64,000 nucleotides of DNA from Pelagibius sp. GTDB taxonomy: Bacteria > Pseudomonadota > Alphaproteobacteria > Kiloniellales > Kiloniellaceae. The stretch spans positions 1 through 64,000 of the forward strand of contig JANQMC010000030.1 of NCBI GenBank assembly GCA_028280305.1, in the 5' to 3' direction. The notes beneath the pieces are model-generated. The model saw nothing but the letters and a program-made list of their open reading frames with translations, was not told the DNA's origin and did no database searches. Position 1 is the stretch's first letter; each line of letters opens with the position of its first letter. Shown here piece by piece: positions 51,112 through 61,388 of the stretch. The position numbers and the translations under genes were made by a program.

Positions 51112-52404
51112 ATGATCCCTCGCTACAGCCGACCCGAAATGACCGCCATCTGGGAACCGGAGAACAAGTTCCGCATCTGGTTCGAGATCGAGGCCCATGC
51201 CTGCGACGCCCAGGCCGAACTCGGCGTGATCCCCAAGGAAGCCGCCAAGGCGGTCTGGGAGCGCGGCGCCTTTGAGGTCGCGCGGATCGACGAGATCGAG
51301 CGCGAGACCAAGCACGACGTCATCGCCTTTCTGACCAACCTCGCCGAACACGTCGGCGAGGAGGCGCGCTTCGTGCATCAGGGCATGACTTCCTCCGACG
51401 TGCTGGACACCTGTCTGGCCGTGCAGTTGACCCAGGCCGCCGACATCCTGCTGACCGATCTCGACCGCCTGTTGGCGGCGCTGAAAGAGCGTGCGCTGGA
51501 ACACAAGAACTCGGTCTGCCTGGGCCGCAGTCACGGCATTCATGCGGAGCCGACCACCTTCGGCGTGAAGCTGGCCGGCCACTACGCCGCCTTCCAGCGC
51601 AACCGAAAGCGCCTCGAACAGGCGCGCGAGGAAATCGCCACCTGCGCCATCTCCGGCGCCGTCGGCACCTTCGCCAACATCGACCCCTTCGTTGAGGTGC
51701 ATGTCGCCGAAAAGCTGGGCCTGCAGGCCGAGCCGGTCTCCACCCAGGTGATCCCCCGCGACCGTCACGCCGCTTTCTTTGCGACCCTGGGCGTAATCGC
51801 CGCCTCGATCGAAAACCTCGCCACCGAGATCCGTCACCTGCAGCGCACCGAGGTGCGCGAGGCCGAGGAGTTCTTTGCGCCGGGCCAGAAAGGCTCTTCG
51901 GCCATGCCCCACAAGCGCAACCCGATCCTGACCGAAAACCTCACCGGTCTCGCCCGCGTGGTCCGCGCCGCGGTGGTGCCGGCACTGGAGAACGTGACGC
52001 TCTGGCATGAGCGCGACATCTCCCACTCTTCGGTGGAACGGATGTTCGGGCCCGACGCGACGGTGACCCTCGACTTCGCCCTCAACCGGCTGGCCGGGGT
52101 GATCGAGAAGCTGCTGATCTATCCCGAAGCGATGCAGGAGAATCTGGATCAGCTCGGCGGGCTGGTCCATTCCCAGCGCGTCCTGCTGGCCCTCACCCAG
52201 GCCGGGATCAGCCGCGAGGATTCCTATCGCCTGGTCCAGCGCAACGCGATGAAGGTCTGGGCCGGCAAGGGCGATTTCCTGGAACTGCTGAAGGCGGACC
52301 CGGAGGTGTCAGGCAGGATCGACGAAGCGGCCCTGGCCGCCTGCTTCGACCCGGCCTATCACACCAAGCACGTGGATACGATTTTCAAGCGGGTCTTCGG
52401 TTGA
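51112..52404 (+). CDS. purB: Adenylosuccinate lyase
   Basis: 430 residues. PurB cleaves SAICAR to AICAR and adenylosuccinate to AMP, in the purine pathway. Conserved segments include IPRYSRPEMTAIWEPENKF, EHVGEEARFVHQGMTSSDVL with active-site His, and GRSHGIHAEPTTFGVKL. The fumarase superfamily signature is complete: GSSAMPHKRNPILTENLTGL, with catalytic Ser. ISHSSVERMFGPDAT holds a conserved Arg. It begins the purine block, though purC lies 1.6 kb away with other genes between. Confidence 0.97.
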   Translation: MIPRYSRPEMTAIWEPENKFRIWFEIEAHACDAQAELGVIPKEAAKAVWERGAFEVARIDEIERETKHDVIAFLTNLAEHVGEEARFVHQGMTSSDVLDTCLAVQLTQAADILLTDLDRLLAALKERALEHKNSVCLGRSHGIHAEPTTFGVKLAGHYAAFQRNRKRLEQAREEIATCAISGAVGTFANIDPFVEVHVAEKLGLQAEPVSTQVIPRDRHAAFFATLGVIAASIENLATEIRHLQRTEVREAEEFFAPGQKGSSAMPHKRNPILTENLTGLARVVRAAVVPALENVTLWHERDISHSSVERMFGPDATVTLDFALNRLAGVIEKLLIYPEAMQENLDQLGGLVHSQRVLLALTQAGISREDSYRLVQRNAMKVWAGKGDFLELLKADPEVSGRIDEAALAACFDPAYHTKHVDTIFKRVFG

Positions 52405-52429
52405 GCCGGAAACTGCAGAGGCTTGGCCT

Positions 52430-52753
52430 CTACTCCTCCATGATCTGCTTCTTGGCCTCGACCATCAGTTCTTCCATGCGCGTGCGCAGGCGGTGCTCGG
52501 TGAAATCGACGCCCTTGGCTTCCAGATCGCCCATGACCTTGCGCACCACATCGTCGGGGCCCGGTTCGTCGAGGTCGGAAGCCACCACGTCCTTGGCGTA
52601 GGCATCCACCGCATCGCCTTCGAGGTCGAGCAGTTCGGTCGCGAGCCACTGGCCCAGGAGCTTGTTGCGCCGCACCTCGGTGCGGAACTGCAAATCCTGG
52701 TCGTGCTTGAATTTGTCCTCGAAAGCCTTTTCGCGCTCGCTGAATGTACTCAT
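52430..52753 (-). CDS. F1-ATPase inhibitor zeta subunit (DUF1476)
   Basis: 107 residues from the ATG at 52753, with AAAGG upstream. FSEREKAFEDKFKHDQDLQF at the N-terminus matches the alphaproteobacterial zeta inhibitor, and RRNKLLGQWLATELL plus GPDDVVRKVMGDLEAKGVDF complete it. In Paracoccus, zeta binds the F1 core to block rotation in the ATP hydrolysis direction. Its N-terminal helix is the inhibitory part. Presence strongly supports an alphaproteobacterial origin. It converges with purB (25 bp apart) and diverges from the NRDE gene. Confidence 0.93.
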   Translation of the reverse strand: MSTFSEREKAFEDKFKHDQDLQFRTEVRRNKLLGQWLATELLDLEGDAVDAYAKDVVASDLDEPGPDDVVRKVMGDLEAKGVDFTEHRLRTRMEELMVEAKKQIMEE

Positions 52754-52837
52754 CGGACCTTTTGTCTCCCGGAAGGGTCTCTGCGTTCTTAACAGGTGGC
52801 GGTTCTCTATCGCTGCGTCAAGCCGTAGCGTCCAGTG

Positions 52838-52880
52838 ATAGGCGAAGCCTATAAGGCAGCCCGTCATAGGCGAATCCTAT
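52838..52880. promoter_or_regulatory. Tandem palindromes ATAGG-N5-CCTAT between zeta and NRDE genes
   Basis: ATAGG-CGAAG-CCTAT (52838-52852) and ATAGG-CGAAT-CCTAT (52866-52880) lie 28 bp apart, about 2.7 helical turns, within a direct repeat. They sit 85-127 bp upstream of the zeta start. They may be operators or a duplicated insertion. Confidence 0.45.
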
Positions 52881-53015
52881 AAGAGAGTTATAGCCAGCTT
52901 CGCCGCCGGTTGAAACCGCTTGCTGTCGGGGGCCGGCCTGTGGGAAAGGGGGAGACGGCGGGTCGGCCCGCCGCCGCAACCGACCGGAAAACCTGCCGCC
53001 CGGAAACTCGCCGCT

Positions 53016-53804
53016 ATGTGTACGCTCATTCTTCTGCGCCGCCCGGGCCAAGCCTGGCCTCTGCTGCTCGCCGCCAACCGGGACGAAATGATCGACCGGC
53101 CCTGGGCCGCCCCCGGGCGTCACTGGGCCGACCGGCCGGAAACCCTCGCCGGCCTCGACCGCACCGCCGAGGGCTCTTGGTTGGGGATCAACGACCACGG
53201 AGTGGTGGCGGCGATCCTGAACCGCCAGGGCAGCCTGGGCCCGGCCGCCGACAAACGCAGCCGCGGCGAGTTGGTGCTGGAGGCTCTCGACCATGCCGAC
53301 GCCGCCGTCGCCGCCGAGGCTTTGGCCGACCTCAACCCCGCCGCCTACCGCAGCTTCAATCTGGTGGTCGCCGACAACCGCGACGCCTATTGGATCAAGA
53401 ACCCGGGCGGCCCCGAAGCCCGGGTCATGGAGGTCCGACCCATTGCTGAGGGACTTTCCATGATGACGGCCTACGACCTGAACGACCTTGCGAGCCCCCG
53501 GACCCGGCGCCATTTGGAAGACCTTCGAGCCGCCGGTGTACCGGATCCGGATAGAGGCGACTGGCGGGCCTGGCAGGCGATCATGGCCCGCAGCGCCGCC
53601 GGAGATCCCGACGCACCGCCGGAGGCCGCGATGACCGTCGACCTCGGCGGCTTTCAGACCGTGTCCTCCTCTCTCATCGCCCTGCCCGCCGCGCCGCTGG
53701 CGCCGGGCGAGGAACCGCCCGACCCGGTCTGGCTGTTCGCCCCGGGGCGCCCCGATCAGCACCTCTACCAGCCGGTCAATCTGGCTGCGGCGGGGACCAT
53801 CTGA
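53016..53804 (+). CDS. NRDE family (TANGO2-like) protein
   Basis: 262 residues from the ATG at 53016. The N-terminus MCTLILLRRPGQAWPLLLAANRDE has the family Cys2 and the NRDE motif. RPWAAPGRHW, GSWLGINDHGVVAAILNRQG and FNLVVADNRDAYW are conserved. These are Ntn-hydrolase-like proteins related to eukaryotic TANGO2; a heme-handling role has been suggested for that family, so Cys2 may be a nucleophile or heme contact. Soluble and likely cytoplasmic. The exact substrate is unknown. Confidence 0.9.
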   Translation: MCTLILLRRPGQAWPLLLAANRDEMIDRPWAAPGRHWADRPETLAGLDRTAEGSWLGINDHGVVAAILNRQGSLGPAADKRSRGELVLEALDHADAAVAAEALADLNPAAYRSFNLVVADNRDAYWIKNPGGPEARVMEVRPIAEGLSMMTAYDLNDLASPRTRRHLEDLRAAGVPDPDRGDWRAWQAIMARSAAGDPDAPPEAAMTVDLGGFQTVSSSLIALPAAPLAPGEEPPDPVWLFAPGRPDQHLYQPVNLAAAGTI

Positions 53805-53890
53805 GCCCGGGAAACCGCCTGCGCGGATTAACCGCCGCACATTAATTGGGGACGCGAATCCGAGGCGGCGCAAGGCCCCCCGGGGGACGA

Positions 53891-53919
53891 TTGTTTTGCC
53901 CCCCTCCACCTGCTATATG
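53891..53919 (+). promoter_or_regulatory. Candidate sigma70 promoter of purC
   Basis: TTGTTT and TATATG are separated by 17 bases. Each matches four of six consensus bases. Transcription would start near 53926, leaving a leader of about 95 bases. Confidence 0.4.
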
Positions 53920-53987
53920 ACTGGCCCCTTTCGAGGGGGCGGGACGGGTCGGCAGAGGTGACCGGCAGGCCATCCAAATCCAACAAT

Positions 53988-54003
53988 TAGGATCAACATC
54001 CTA
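53988..54003. promoter_or_regulatory. Hairpin in purC leader
   Basis: TAGGAT-CAAC-ATCCTA, a perfect 6-bp stem with a 4-base loop, 17 bp before the purC start. It may influence ribosome access. Confidence 0.35.
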
Positions 54004-54020
54004 GACAATGGGTGCCAACG

Positions 54021-54782
54021 ATGCGACGCAGACAGATCTACGAAGGTAAGGCCAAGATCATCTACGAGGGCCCGGAGCCGGGCACCGTCGTGCAGTACTT
54101 CAAGGACGATGCGACCGCCTTCAACAATCAGAAGAAGGGCACCATCACCGGCAAGGGGGTGCTGAACAACCGCATCTCCGAATACCTGATGACGCGGCTT
54201 GAAAGCATCGGCATTCCGACCCATTTCGTGCGCCGCCTGAACATGCGCGAGCAGTTGGTCCGCGAGGCCGAGATCATCCCCATCGAGGTGGTGGTCCGCA
54301 ACATCGCCGCCGGCACCCTGGTGAAGCGCCTGGGGCTGGAGGAAGGCGCCCGTCTGCCGCGCTGCGTCGTCGAGTACTATTACAAGAACGACGAACTGGG
54401 CGACCCCCTGGTGTCGGAGGAGCACATCACCGCCTTCGGCTGGGCCAACACCCAGGACCTCGACGAGATGCTGCAGTACGCCCTCCGGATCAATGATTTC
54501 CTCTGTGGGCTGTTCCTTGGCGTCGGCCTGAAGCTGGTCGACTTCAAGCTGGAGTTCGGCCGCCTCTGGGAAGACGAGGAAATGCGCATCGTGCTGGCCG
54601 ATGAGATCAGCCCGGACTCCTGCCGCCTCTGGGATGTGGCCACCGACGAGAAGCTCGACAAGGATCGCTTTCGCCGCGACCTCGGCGGCGTCGAGGAGGC
54701 CTATCAGGAGGTCGCCCGCCGTCTCGGCGTGCTGCCGGAAGCCGGTCCGATCGACATCAAGGGCCCCCGCCTGATGCAGTGA
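54021..54782 (+). CDS. purC: SAICAR synthase
   Basis: 253 residues from the ATG at 54021; a GTG at 54012 would add three residues and cannot be excluded. It joins CAIR with aspartate to make SAICAR. The glycine loop [15 protein letters not shown] and [10 protein letters not shown] start the ATP-grasp-like fold. [29 protein letters not shown] and LVDFKLEFG plus [15 protein letters not shown] hold the catalytic residues. Length is normal. A candidate promoter lies about 100 bp upstream. Confidence 0.96.
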   Translation: MRRRQIYEGKAKIIYEGPEPGTVVQYFKDDATAFNNQKKGTITGKGVLNNRISEYLMTRLESIGIPTHFVRRLNMREQLVREAEIIPIEVVVRNIAAGTLVKRLGLEEGARLPRCVVEYYYKNDELGDPLVSEEHITAFGWANTQDLDEMLQYALRINDFLCGLFLGVGLKLVDFKLEFGRLWEDEEMRIVLADEISPDSCRLWDVATDEKLDKDRFRRDLGGVEEAYQEVARRLGVLPEAGPIDIKGPRLMQ

Positions 54783-54808
54783 GGCCTGCGGCGTCAGCCG
54801 TCACCAAC

Positions 54809-54825
54809 TGACAATCCAGTTGTCA
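54809..54825. promoter_or_regulatory. MarR operator site 1
   Basis: TGACAA-TCCAG-TTGTCA, perfect 6-bp inverted repeat with 5-base spacer, 29 bp before the marR start. The same pattern recurs twice downstream of the gene. Confidence 0.7.
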
Positions 54826-54854
54826 TGTTCCGGCAGCCTTGCTAGGCCTGCGGG

Positions 54855-55349
54855 ATGATCAAAACTTCATCCGGAACCTCAAGACGGCGCCGCCCTTCGG
54901 CCGAGACCCGGGCCGTTTTCGATCTGCTCCTGGCGATCGTCAGCACGGCCCATAAACTGCGCGCCGTCGGTCAACGCAACGGCAGCGTCACTGCCTGGGG
55001 TGGCGGTCTCTGGGGCCTGCTCCACAGTCTCGAGACGGGCGGACCGCAGACCGTGCCGCAATTGGCCCGGGCCCGCCCGGTAGCACGTCAGCACATCCAA
55101 AAGCTGGCCGACGAAATGGCGGCGGAAGGCCTCGTTGCCTTTGTCGAAAACCCGGCCCACAAGCGCTCCCGCCTGCTTGAAGTGACGCCACAGGGAGAAG
55201 CCGTTTATCTTGAGATTACGAATGAACTGATGGCGCTCTGCGGCGACTTCTCCGCCGGACAAGACCTCCATGACTTGGAATTAAGTATAAGCACTATCAA
55301 TGATTTGAAAGACAATCTTTCCGCACTACTCGATGATGAGAATATCTGA
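54855..55349 (+). CDS. MarR family transcriptional regulator
   Basis: 164 residues. The winged helix core is visible: TAWGGGLWGLLHSLETGGPQTVPQLA (helices to recognition), PVARQHIQKLADEMAAEGLVAFVENPAHKRS, and SRLLEVTPQGEAVYLEI as the wing. A basic N-terminal extension (SGTSRRRRP) precedes it. MarR proteins are usually repressors released by small phenolics or lipids. Three copies of TGACAA-N5-TTGTCA flank it, at 54809, 55376 and 55410, so autoregulation and control of the next transcript are strongly suggested. It precedes the methyltransferase gene on the same strand. Confidence 0.9.
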   Translation: MIKTSSGTSRRRRPSAETRAVFDLLLAIVSTAHKLRAVGQRNGSVTAWGGGLWGLLHSLETGGPQTVPQLARARPVARQHIQKLADEMAAEGLVAFVENPAHKRSRLLEVTPQGEAVYLEITNELMALCGDFSAGQDLHDLELSISTINDLKDNLSALLDDENI

Positions 55350-55374
55350 GAAGCGAGACTGTAGGCGACCCAAA

Positions 55375-55403
55375 TTGACAATTTAATTGTCAATTTTTAG
55401 GAT
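55375..55403 (+). promoter_or_regulatory. Consensus promoter of the methyltransferase unit
   Basis: TTGACA at 55375-55380, 17-base spacer, TAGGAT at 55398-55403. The perfect -35 and spacer are occupied by operator site 2, and site 3 lies just downstream of the expected start, so a bound repressor would block it. Confidence 0.6.
55376..55392. promoter_or_regulatory. MarR operator site 2
   Basis: TGACAA-TTTAA-TTGTCA, extended to ATTGACAAT-TTA-ATTGTCAAT, a perfect palindrome overlapping the -35 element and spacer. Confidence 0.75.
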
Positions 55404-55409
55404 ACTGCA

Positions 55410-55426
55410 CGACAACTAGATTGTCA
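55410..55426. promoter_or_regulatory. MarR operator site 3
   Basis: CGACAA-CTAGA-TTGTCA, one base short of the perfect inverted repeat. It lies at the expected transcription start, 34 bases after site 2. Confidence 0.65.
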
Positions 55427-55441
55427 AAAAGAGGTGAGCTC

Positions 55442-55489
55442 ATGTCTTGGATGAAACGATCTGATCACCGCTGCAGGGCGGGCCGGTGA
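55442..55489 (+). CDS. Leader peptide overlapping the methyltransferase start
   Basis: ATG with the excellent Shine-Dalgarno sequence GAGGTGA 4 bases upstream opens a 15-codon frame, MSWMKRSDHRCRAGR, ending in TGA. The TGA overlaps the GTG of the next gene (GTGA). Translation of the leader would deliver ribosomes to the GTG, which has only a weak own site, so translational coupling is inferred. Basic residues and rare codons are noted but not evidence of attenuation. Confidence 0.5.
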   Translation: MSWMKRSDHRCRAGR

Positions 55490-55968
55490 GCGGCGGAGAG
55501 GAAGAGGATCACGCCGGAGTCATCGCCCATCCGCCGGTGCTCTATCTCGGCTTTCTGCTGGCCGGCCTGGCTGCCGACTGGGCCTTCGGACTGCCGTCCC
55601 TGACATCTCTCTCCGGCATCTCCGGTATCCTTCCAGCCGCGGTTCTGGGCGCCGCGGGTTTCGCCTTGTTATTCGCGGCAGCCTGGCACTTCGTCAAAGC
55701 GGGCACCAACATTCCGACCCACCGCCCCTCCACGGCATTGGTGACCCAGGGGCTCTACCGCTTCAGCCGCAATCCGATCTATCTCGGCCTTACCCTCATC
55801 TATCTCGCCCTGGTGCTGGGGCTCGGCAGCCTGGCGGCGCTGGCCCTTTTACCGGCGCTCCTGGCCGTTATGGAGATCGGGGTGATCCGGCGCGAGGAAC
55901 GCTACCTGGAGGGGAAGTTCGGCGAAGCCTACAGGGCCTACAAACAAAGGGTACGGCGTTGGCTCTAG
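55486..55968 (+). CDS. Isoprenylcysteine carboxyl methyltransferase-like membrane methyltransferase
   Basis: 160 residues from a GTG at 55486. About four membrane helices are visible: LYLGFLLAGLAADWAFGLP, PAAVLGAAGFALLFAAAWHF, NPIYLGLTLIYLALVLGLG and LAALALLPALLAVMEIGVI. The catalytic end has LYRFSRNPIYLG, typical of the PEMT/ICMT family (PF04191), and RREERYLEGKFGEAYRAYKQRVRRWL, whose E(R)YL...FG..Y..Y motif binds SAM. The substrate may be a lipid or an isoprenoid; unknown. The MarR circuit suggests induction by a lipid-like or phenolic signal. Confidence 0.88.
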   Translation: MSGGEEEDHAGVIAHPPVLYLGFLLAGLAADWAFGLPSLTSLSGISGILPAAVLGAAGFALLFAAAWHFVKAGTNIPTHRPSTALVTQGLYRFSRNPIYLGLTLIYLALVLGLGSLAALALLPALLAVMEIGVIRREERYLEGKFGEAYRAYKQRVRRWL

Positions 55969-56028
55969 CCTGACGGGGCTATAGGATGGGCTTCGTCATC
56001 ACCTTTGCCGGATTCGAAGGAGGCAACG

Positions 56029-56589
56029 ATGCGCTTCAGGTTCCCGACCGTTTTGACTGTTCTGACGATCGCTTTCGCTGTTCTGGTGTTTCAGGACAGC
56101 GCTGCCAGGGCAGAGAAAGCGGCGACCATCGAAAAGAACTCCCGCACGGCCCTGGAGCAGTTGAACCAGACCTCGGAAGCGGCCAAGCGGCTGGCCGAGG
56201 ACGCCGCCGCCATCCTGGTGTTTCCCAAGATCGTCAAGGGCGGCCTGATCATCGGCGGCCAGTATGGCGAGGGTGCCCTCATGCAGGCGGACGCCGTCGC
56301 CGGCTATTACAGCACCGCCTCGGCCTCCTTCGGGCTGCAGGCCGGTTTGCAAACCTTCGGCTACGCCATCTACTTCCTCAAAGAAGACAGCCTCAGCTAC
56401 CTGGACAACAGCGACGGCTGGGAGATCGGAACCGCCCCCAATGTTGTGGTGGTCGACAAGGGCGCCGGGGCATCGCTGACCACGACCTCGGGGCGCGGCG
56501 ACATCTATGTCTTCTTCTTCGACCAGAAGGGCCTCATGGCGGGCGTTACGATCGAGGGTACCAAGATCACCACGATCAACCCGGAATAG
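56029..56589 (+). CDS. SYLF (Ysc84-like) domain lipid-binding secreted protein
   Basis: 186 residues from the ATG at 56029, which has GAAGGAGG 5 bases upstream. Signal peptide RFPTVLTVLTIAFAVLVFQDSAARA. The SYLF domain is recognised from AAAILVFPKIVKGGLIIGGQYGEGAL, ADAVAGYYSTASASFGLQAGLQTFGYAIYFL, and GTAPNVVVVDKGAGASLTT. The family binds phosphoinositides in eukaryotes; bacterial members are exported with unknown role. The mature domain is of normal length. It lies after the methyltransferase gene, 60 bp away, and could be part of the same MarR-regulated transcript. Confidence 0.88.
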   Translation: MRFRFPTVLTVLTIAFAVLVFQDSAARAEKAATIEKNSRTALEQLNQTSEAAKRLAEDAAAILVFPKIVKGGLIIGGQYGEGALMQADAVAGYYSTASASFGLQAGLQTFGYAIYFLKEDSLSYLDNSDGWEIGTAPNVVVVDKGAGASLTTTSGRGDIYVFFFDQKGLMAGVTIEGTKITTINPE

Positions 56590-56695
56590 ACTGCAAAAGC
56601 AGGCCCGCCCGATGCTCCCGCCGCTTGTCACAGGAGGTCGGCGCAGCTAAGTTCCGGCCAGATTTCATCCACCCGCGAGTCGGAGCGACCTGCCC

Positions 56696-56938
56696 ATGAA
56701 GGCCCGCGTTCATGTTACCCTCAAAAACGGCGTTCTTGACCCTCAGGGCAAGGCCATCCAGCAGGCCCTCGGCGCCCTCGGCTTCGGTGGCGTCGACGAC
56801 GTCCGCCAGGGCAAGGTGATCGAGTTCTCCTTGCAGGAAGCCGACCCGGCCAAGGCCCGCGCCGACGTCGAGGCCATGTGCCAGAAGCTGCTGGCCAACA
56901 CGGTGATCGAAAACTACGCCATCGAGCTGGACGCCTGA
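56696..56938 (+). CDS. purS: Phosphoribosylformylglycinamidine synthase subunit PurS
   Basis: 80 residues, normal for PurS. It joins PurQ and PurL in the FGAM synthase complex, where PurS bridges the two. KARVHVTLKNGVLDPQGKAI and ALGALGFGGVDDVRQGKVIEF are the signature segments; MCQKLLANTVIENY is the C-terminal contact. The gene lies 48 bp before purQ. Confidence 0.96.
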   Translation: MKARVHVTLKNGVLDPQGKAIQQALGALGFGGVDDVRQGKVIEFSLQEADPAKARADVEAMCQKLLANTVIENYAIELDA

Positions 56939-56986
56939 TCCGGGCCTGACGGCAGAAATGCCCCTTGCAACCTTGGGAGAACGCCC

Positions 56987-57672
56987 ATGAAAGCCGCGGT
57001 GATCGTCTTTCCGGGATCGAACTGCGACCGCGATGTGCAGGTCGCCCTCAGAAAGGCCATGGGGCAGGAGCCGCTGATGGTCTGGCACAAGGAGACGGAC
57101 TTCGATGCCGTCGACCTGATCGTACTGCCCGGCGGTTTCTCTTATGGCGACTATCTGCGCTGCGGCGCCATCGCGGCGAACTCGCCGGTTATGAACGAAG
57201 TGATCAGGCGCGCCGGCAAGGGCGTCGCGGTCCTGGGCATCTGCAACGGCTTTCAGATGCTGACGGAAACCGGTCTGGTGCCCGGCACCCTGATGCGCAA
57301 CGCCGACCTGCGCTATATCTGCCGCGACGTCGACATCAAGGTGGAGACGAGTCAGAGCCTGTTCACGGCCAAGTATGAACAGGACCAGGCAATCCGCATT
57401 CCCGTCGCCCATCATGACGGCAATTATTTCGCCGACGACGATACTCTCGCAGCCCTGGAAGACCGGGGCCAGGTCGCTTTCCGCTACTGCGATGCCAAGG
57501 GAAACGTGACCCCCGAGGCCAACCCCAACGGCTCTCAGCGCAACATCGCCGGGGTCTACAACGAAACCAAGACGGTGCTGGGGCTGATGCCCCACCCGGA
57601 GCGGCTGGCCGACCCCAAGCTGGGCGGCAGCGACGGCAAGCCTTTCTTTGACGGCCTCGTGGAGGCGCTGTC

Positions 57673-57676
<4 letters not shown>
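56987..57676 (+). CDS. purQ: Phosphoribosylformylglycinamidine synthase glutaminase subunit PurQ
   Basis: 229 residues. PurQ releases ammonia from glutamine for FGAM synthesis. The N-terminus [19 protein letters not shown] is diagnostic. The nucleophile elbow is [21 protein letters not shown] (Cys), and the His-Glu pair is at GLMPHPERL. The class I amidotransferase oxyanion loop [19 protein letters not shown] is intact. Its TGA overlaps the purL GTG by four bases. Confidence 0.97.
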
Positions 57677-59883
<2,207 letters not shown>

Positions 59884-59967
59884 GCACCGCTGCTGGCGCA
59901 AAAGAAGAGCTGGCACGAGAAAACAGAAAGAAATCCCAAGGATGGGATCAGGGGAAGGATCTGACGC

Positions 59968-60207
59968 ATGCCGATGAATCCGGCGGAAATTGAGGGCATG
60001 ATCAAGTCGGCGATGCCGGATGCCGAGGTCCGCATCGAAGACCTTCGGGGCGATGGCGATCACTATGCCGCCTATGTCGTCTCCGCAGCCTTTGAGGGCA
60101 AGTCCCGGGTTCAGCAGCATCAGATGGTTTACGAAGCCCTGCAGGGCCGCATGGGCAACGAGTTACATGCGCTGGCACTGCAAACCTCGACGCCGCCGGA
60201 GGCTTAA
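59968..60207 (+). CDS. BolA family protein
   Basis: 79 residues from the ATG at 59968. Segments match small BolA2-like proteins: NPAEIEGMIKSAMPDAEVRIEDLRGDGDHYAAYVVS is visible in parts. FEGKSRVQQHQMVYEALQGRM contains the conserved RVxxHxxVYxAL motif with the cluster-binding His. It works with monothiol glutaredoxin in Fe-S trafficking or iron regulation, and the grxD gene follows 72 bp downstream, a classic pairing. Confidence 0.95.
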   Translation: MPMNPAEIEGMIKSAMPDAEVRIEDLRGDGDHYAAYVVSAAFEGKSRVQQHQMVYEALQGRMGNELHALALQTSTPPEA

Positions 60208-60279
60208 CCGCCTATAAGCGCCGCCGAGGCCGCAGACAGCTACAGCGCCAAACTGCAATCGCAACAAGGAGTGAGGGTT

Positions 60280-60618
60280 ATGGACGAAACCGTAGCCGCG
60301 AGGATCAAGCAGGAGATCGATGACAGCGAAGTCGTGCTGTTCATGAAGGGTACGCCGGTGTTCCCGCAGTGCGGTTTTTCCGCCGCCGTGGTGCAGATCC
60401 TGTCGCATCTGAACGTGAAGTTCAAAGGCGTCGACGTGCTGCAGGACCCGGGCATCCGCCAGGGCATCAAGGACTTCGGCAACTGGCCGACCATCCCCCA
60501 GCTCTACGTGAAGGGGGAGTTCGTCGGCGGCTGCGACATCATCCGTGAAATGTTCCAGACCGGCGAACTCGCCGAGTTCCTGAACACCAACGGCGTCAAC
60601 GCCAAACCGGCCGCCTGA
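60280..60618 (+). CDS. grxD: Monothiol glutaredoxin Grx4 (CGFS)
   Basis: 112 residues from the ATG at 60280 (AAGGAG, 9 bases upstream); a GTG at 60271 is less likely. VVLFMKGTPVFPQCGFSAAVV holds the CGFS motif; NWPTIPQLYVKGEFVGGCDI is the glutathione-binding TVP-like loop. CGFS glutaredoxins bind a [2Fe-2S] cluster with glutathione and pass it on. Works with the BolA protein upstream. A terminator follows 26 bp after the stop. Confidence 0.96.
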   Translation: MDETVAARIKQEIDDSEVVLFMKGTPVFPQCGFSAAVVQILSHLNVKFKGVDVLQDPGIRQGIKDFGNWPTIPQLYVKGEFVGGCDIIREMFQTGELAEFLNTNGVNAKPAA

Positions 60619-60644
60619 CCGCCGGAAGCAACCGTGAACAAGAT

Positions 60645-60681
60645 GAGCCGCTCCGAAGACCTCGGGGCGGCTCTTTCTTTT
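60645..60681 (+). terminator. Rho-independent terminator after grxD
   Basis: GAGCCGCTCCG / CGGGGCGGCTC with a 7-base loop, one mismatch pair, followed by TTTCTTTT. Confidence 0.88.
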
Positions 60682-60692
60682 CTGCGCGAACC

Positions 60693-61388
60693 TTAGAATG
60701 TCTTGATGTAGACCAGGGTTTTCTGGTGCGGGCCAATCTGATACCGGGGCATCCAGCCGCCAAATGGCCGGTCATGAATGTGCGGCACAAGGTTGTCGAG
60801 TAGCACTTGGCGTCCCGGTCCGTAGTCCACCCCCAGCATCATATGCGCCTCGCCGGATAAGAGAATACCGGCCACCAGGTGCAGGTTCTGAAGCGGCCAT
60901 CCCCGGGTATAGAGAACATAGCCTTTGAGCAGCGCGTAGTCCTCGCAGTCACCCCCCTCTTTCAGGGTCTCCAGGGGACCATACCAGCGATCCCGCCCCC
61001 CGCCGTGCCGCCAGTCGGAGAGATAGCGAACGTCGCTGTTGACCATTCGATTGACGGCAGCCACCAACCGCTCGTCATGCGTCTGCGGCAAGCCGGAGAG
61101 TTCGCGGCGCCAGCGGACCAGGACCGGGTGATCGGAAGTGTGCAGAGTTGGGGTTTCGCGCTGGAGGATTTCCATCCATTGCTGCAACCGGGCCTCTATC
61201 TTGGGCTCGGACCGCTGCAGGGCAAGAAAGGTATGGTGATGCCGTGTTGAATGATGGAAGGGGCTGATCGAGGGATGCCTGTGCCGGCCCGGCGGAGCGA
61301 CGGCCGGCCGTGCTGTAAATGGGACAACGGCGCTGGCGGCCAGGACGGCAGCCGGCAAGGAAAGCACCTGGCGGCGGGTGAAGCGCAC
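60693..61388 (-). CDS. Bacterial transglutaminase-like cysteine proteinase (BTLCP)
   Basis: 231 residues from a GTG at 61388 behind GGAGGGAG. A Tat-like signal (RFTRRQVLSLPAAVLAASAVV) suggests export. The transglutaminase-like triad is visible: GGDCEDYALLKGYVLY (Cys), GEAHMMLGVDYG (His) and VLLDNLVPH (Asp). The family (PF06035, DUF920) includes periplasmic proteases such as LapG of the biofilm LapA system; the GDCEDYAL motif is shared. No LapD-like partner is seen in the window. It converges with grxD. Confidence 0.88.
   Translation of the reverse strand: MRFTRRQVLSLPAAVLAASAVVPFTARPAVAPPGRHRHPSISPFHHSTRHHHTFLALQRSEPKIEARLQQWMEILQRETPTLHTSDHPVLVRWRRELSGLPQTHDERLVAAVNRMVNSDVRYLSDWRHGGGRDRWYGPLETLKEGGDCEDYALLKGYVLYTRGWPLQNLHLVAGILLSGEAHMMLGVDYGPGRQVLLDNLVPHIHDRPFGGWMPRYQIGPHQKTLVYIKTF

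Noticed and set aside
53805-53830. Possible fifth copy of dispersed repeat family 1 (CCCGGGAAACCGC)
   Set aside because: Only about 12 bases match and the flanks do not; likely chance in GC-rich DNA.
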